Of a stretch of 64,000 bases of DNA, positions 63,876-64,000 are shown piece by piece; the first letter of the stretch is position 1; each line of letters begins with the position of its first letter. Below the pieces are notes generated by a model. The model saw only the letters and a program-made list of their open reading frames with translations, did no database searches and was not told the DNA's origin. The stretch lies in the NCBI GenBank assembly GCA_003755025.1, contig RJVL01000002.1, positions 62,001 to 126,000 on the forward strand, given 5' to 3'. This DNA comes from Diaphorobacter nitroreducens. Its GTDB lineage: Bacteria; Pseudomonadota; Gammaproteobacteria; Burkholderiales; Burkholderiaceae_C. Position numbers and translations under genes: made by a program.

Positions 63876-64000
63876 ATGACTGCCCTCCCCGCCTCGTGCA
63901 CCTGCGCTGCGCCCGACGCAGAACGCCGCACCCTGATCCACGCCACGGCCGCCGCCGGGGGCCTGGCCGCCGTCGGCGCGGCCGTGCCCCTGGTCAGCAG
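63876..64000 (+). CDS. Tat-exported protein, probably Rieske Fe-S subunit, truncated by window edge
   Basis: Only the first 41 codons are visible. The start has AAGGA upstream. The N-terminus has a Cys pair (SCTCAAP), then ERRTLIHATAAAGGLAAVGAAVPLVSS, a twin-arginine-like signal anchor resembling that of ubiquinol-cytochrome c reductase Rieske subunits. The cluster-binding part is not in the window, so this is a tentative call. It is divergent from the sigma-54 activator. Confidence 0.55.
   Translation, partial: MTALPASCTCAAPDAERRTLIHATAAAGGLAAVGAAVPLVS

Overview
The window is high-GC, densely packed chromosomal DNA from a beta-proteobacterium, most likely Comamonadaceae (Acidovorax / Alicycliphilus / Diaphorobacter type). 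This is inferred from protein resemblance, the MetH protein lacking its homocysteine domain, an S-adenosylhomocysteine (SAH) riboswitch, the torF-glnK-amtB nitrogen operon, and about 13 copies of a roughly 50-bp palindromic interspersed repeat (core GATAGCTGCTTGCGCTTA). No rRNA, tRNA, CRISPR array, prophage or intact insertion sequence was seen.

Layout. 1-6367: iron/siderophore uptake operon (FecCD permease, ATPase, DUF2218 protein, TonB-dependent receptor, DUF3325 and DUF3649 membrane proteins, PepSY membrane protein). 6422-10936: M48 protease, small periplasmic protein, DMT exporter, AraC regulator, AmpG. 11057-14401: two-component system, redoxin, MOSC protein. 14409-17728: MFS transporter divergent from a LysR regulator and nitronate monooxygenase, with a palindrome between them. 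17797-22337: four surface-polysaccharide genes. 22440-25820: zinc-finger protein, IlvE, an unknown protein, RadA, small lipoprotein. 25968-32869: GST, cytochrome c peroxidase, membrane protein, Alr, LplT, EamA transporter, glutathione peroxidase. 33133-35860: YafY-type regulator, GyrI-like protein, VOC protein, ProQ-like protein, with two matching palindromic operators. 35922-40149: GlcF, a DUF1275 protein, GlcE, SMP-30 lactonase.

40289-42853 is the TorF porin - GlnK - AmtB operon, preceded by a sigma-54 promoter and an NtrC-type site. 43073-46390: ComM-like ATPase and a chemotaxis receptor. 46519-48354: short-chain dehydrogenase divergent from a LysR regulator. 48385-53143: branched-chain amino-acid type ABC transporter in which LivH and LivM are one fused protein. 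53403-59176: Fpr, a glycine-zipper protein, YihY, shikimate kinase, and two cell-wall enzymes (DUF882 and an L,D-transpeptidase). 59212-62150: methionine synthase C-terminal protein under the SAH riboswitch. 62320-64000: a sigma-54 activator with a Cys-rich PAS domain, divergent from a truncated gene whose start resembles a Rieske Fe-S subunit, with sigma-54-like promoter sequences between them.

The most distinctive signals are regulatory: the SAH riboswitch with a visible anti-Shine-Dalgarno, the paired 26-bp operators near the YafY-type regulator, the NtrC/sigma-54 site pair, and the repeat family, which in at least six places provides coding sequence or the stop codon of ordinary genes.
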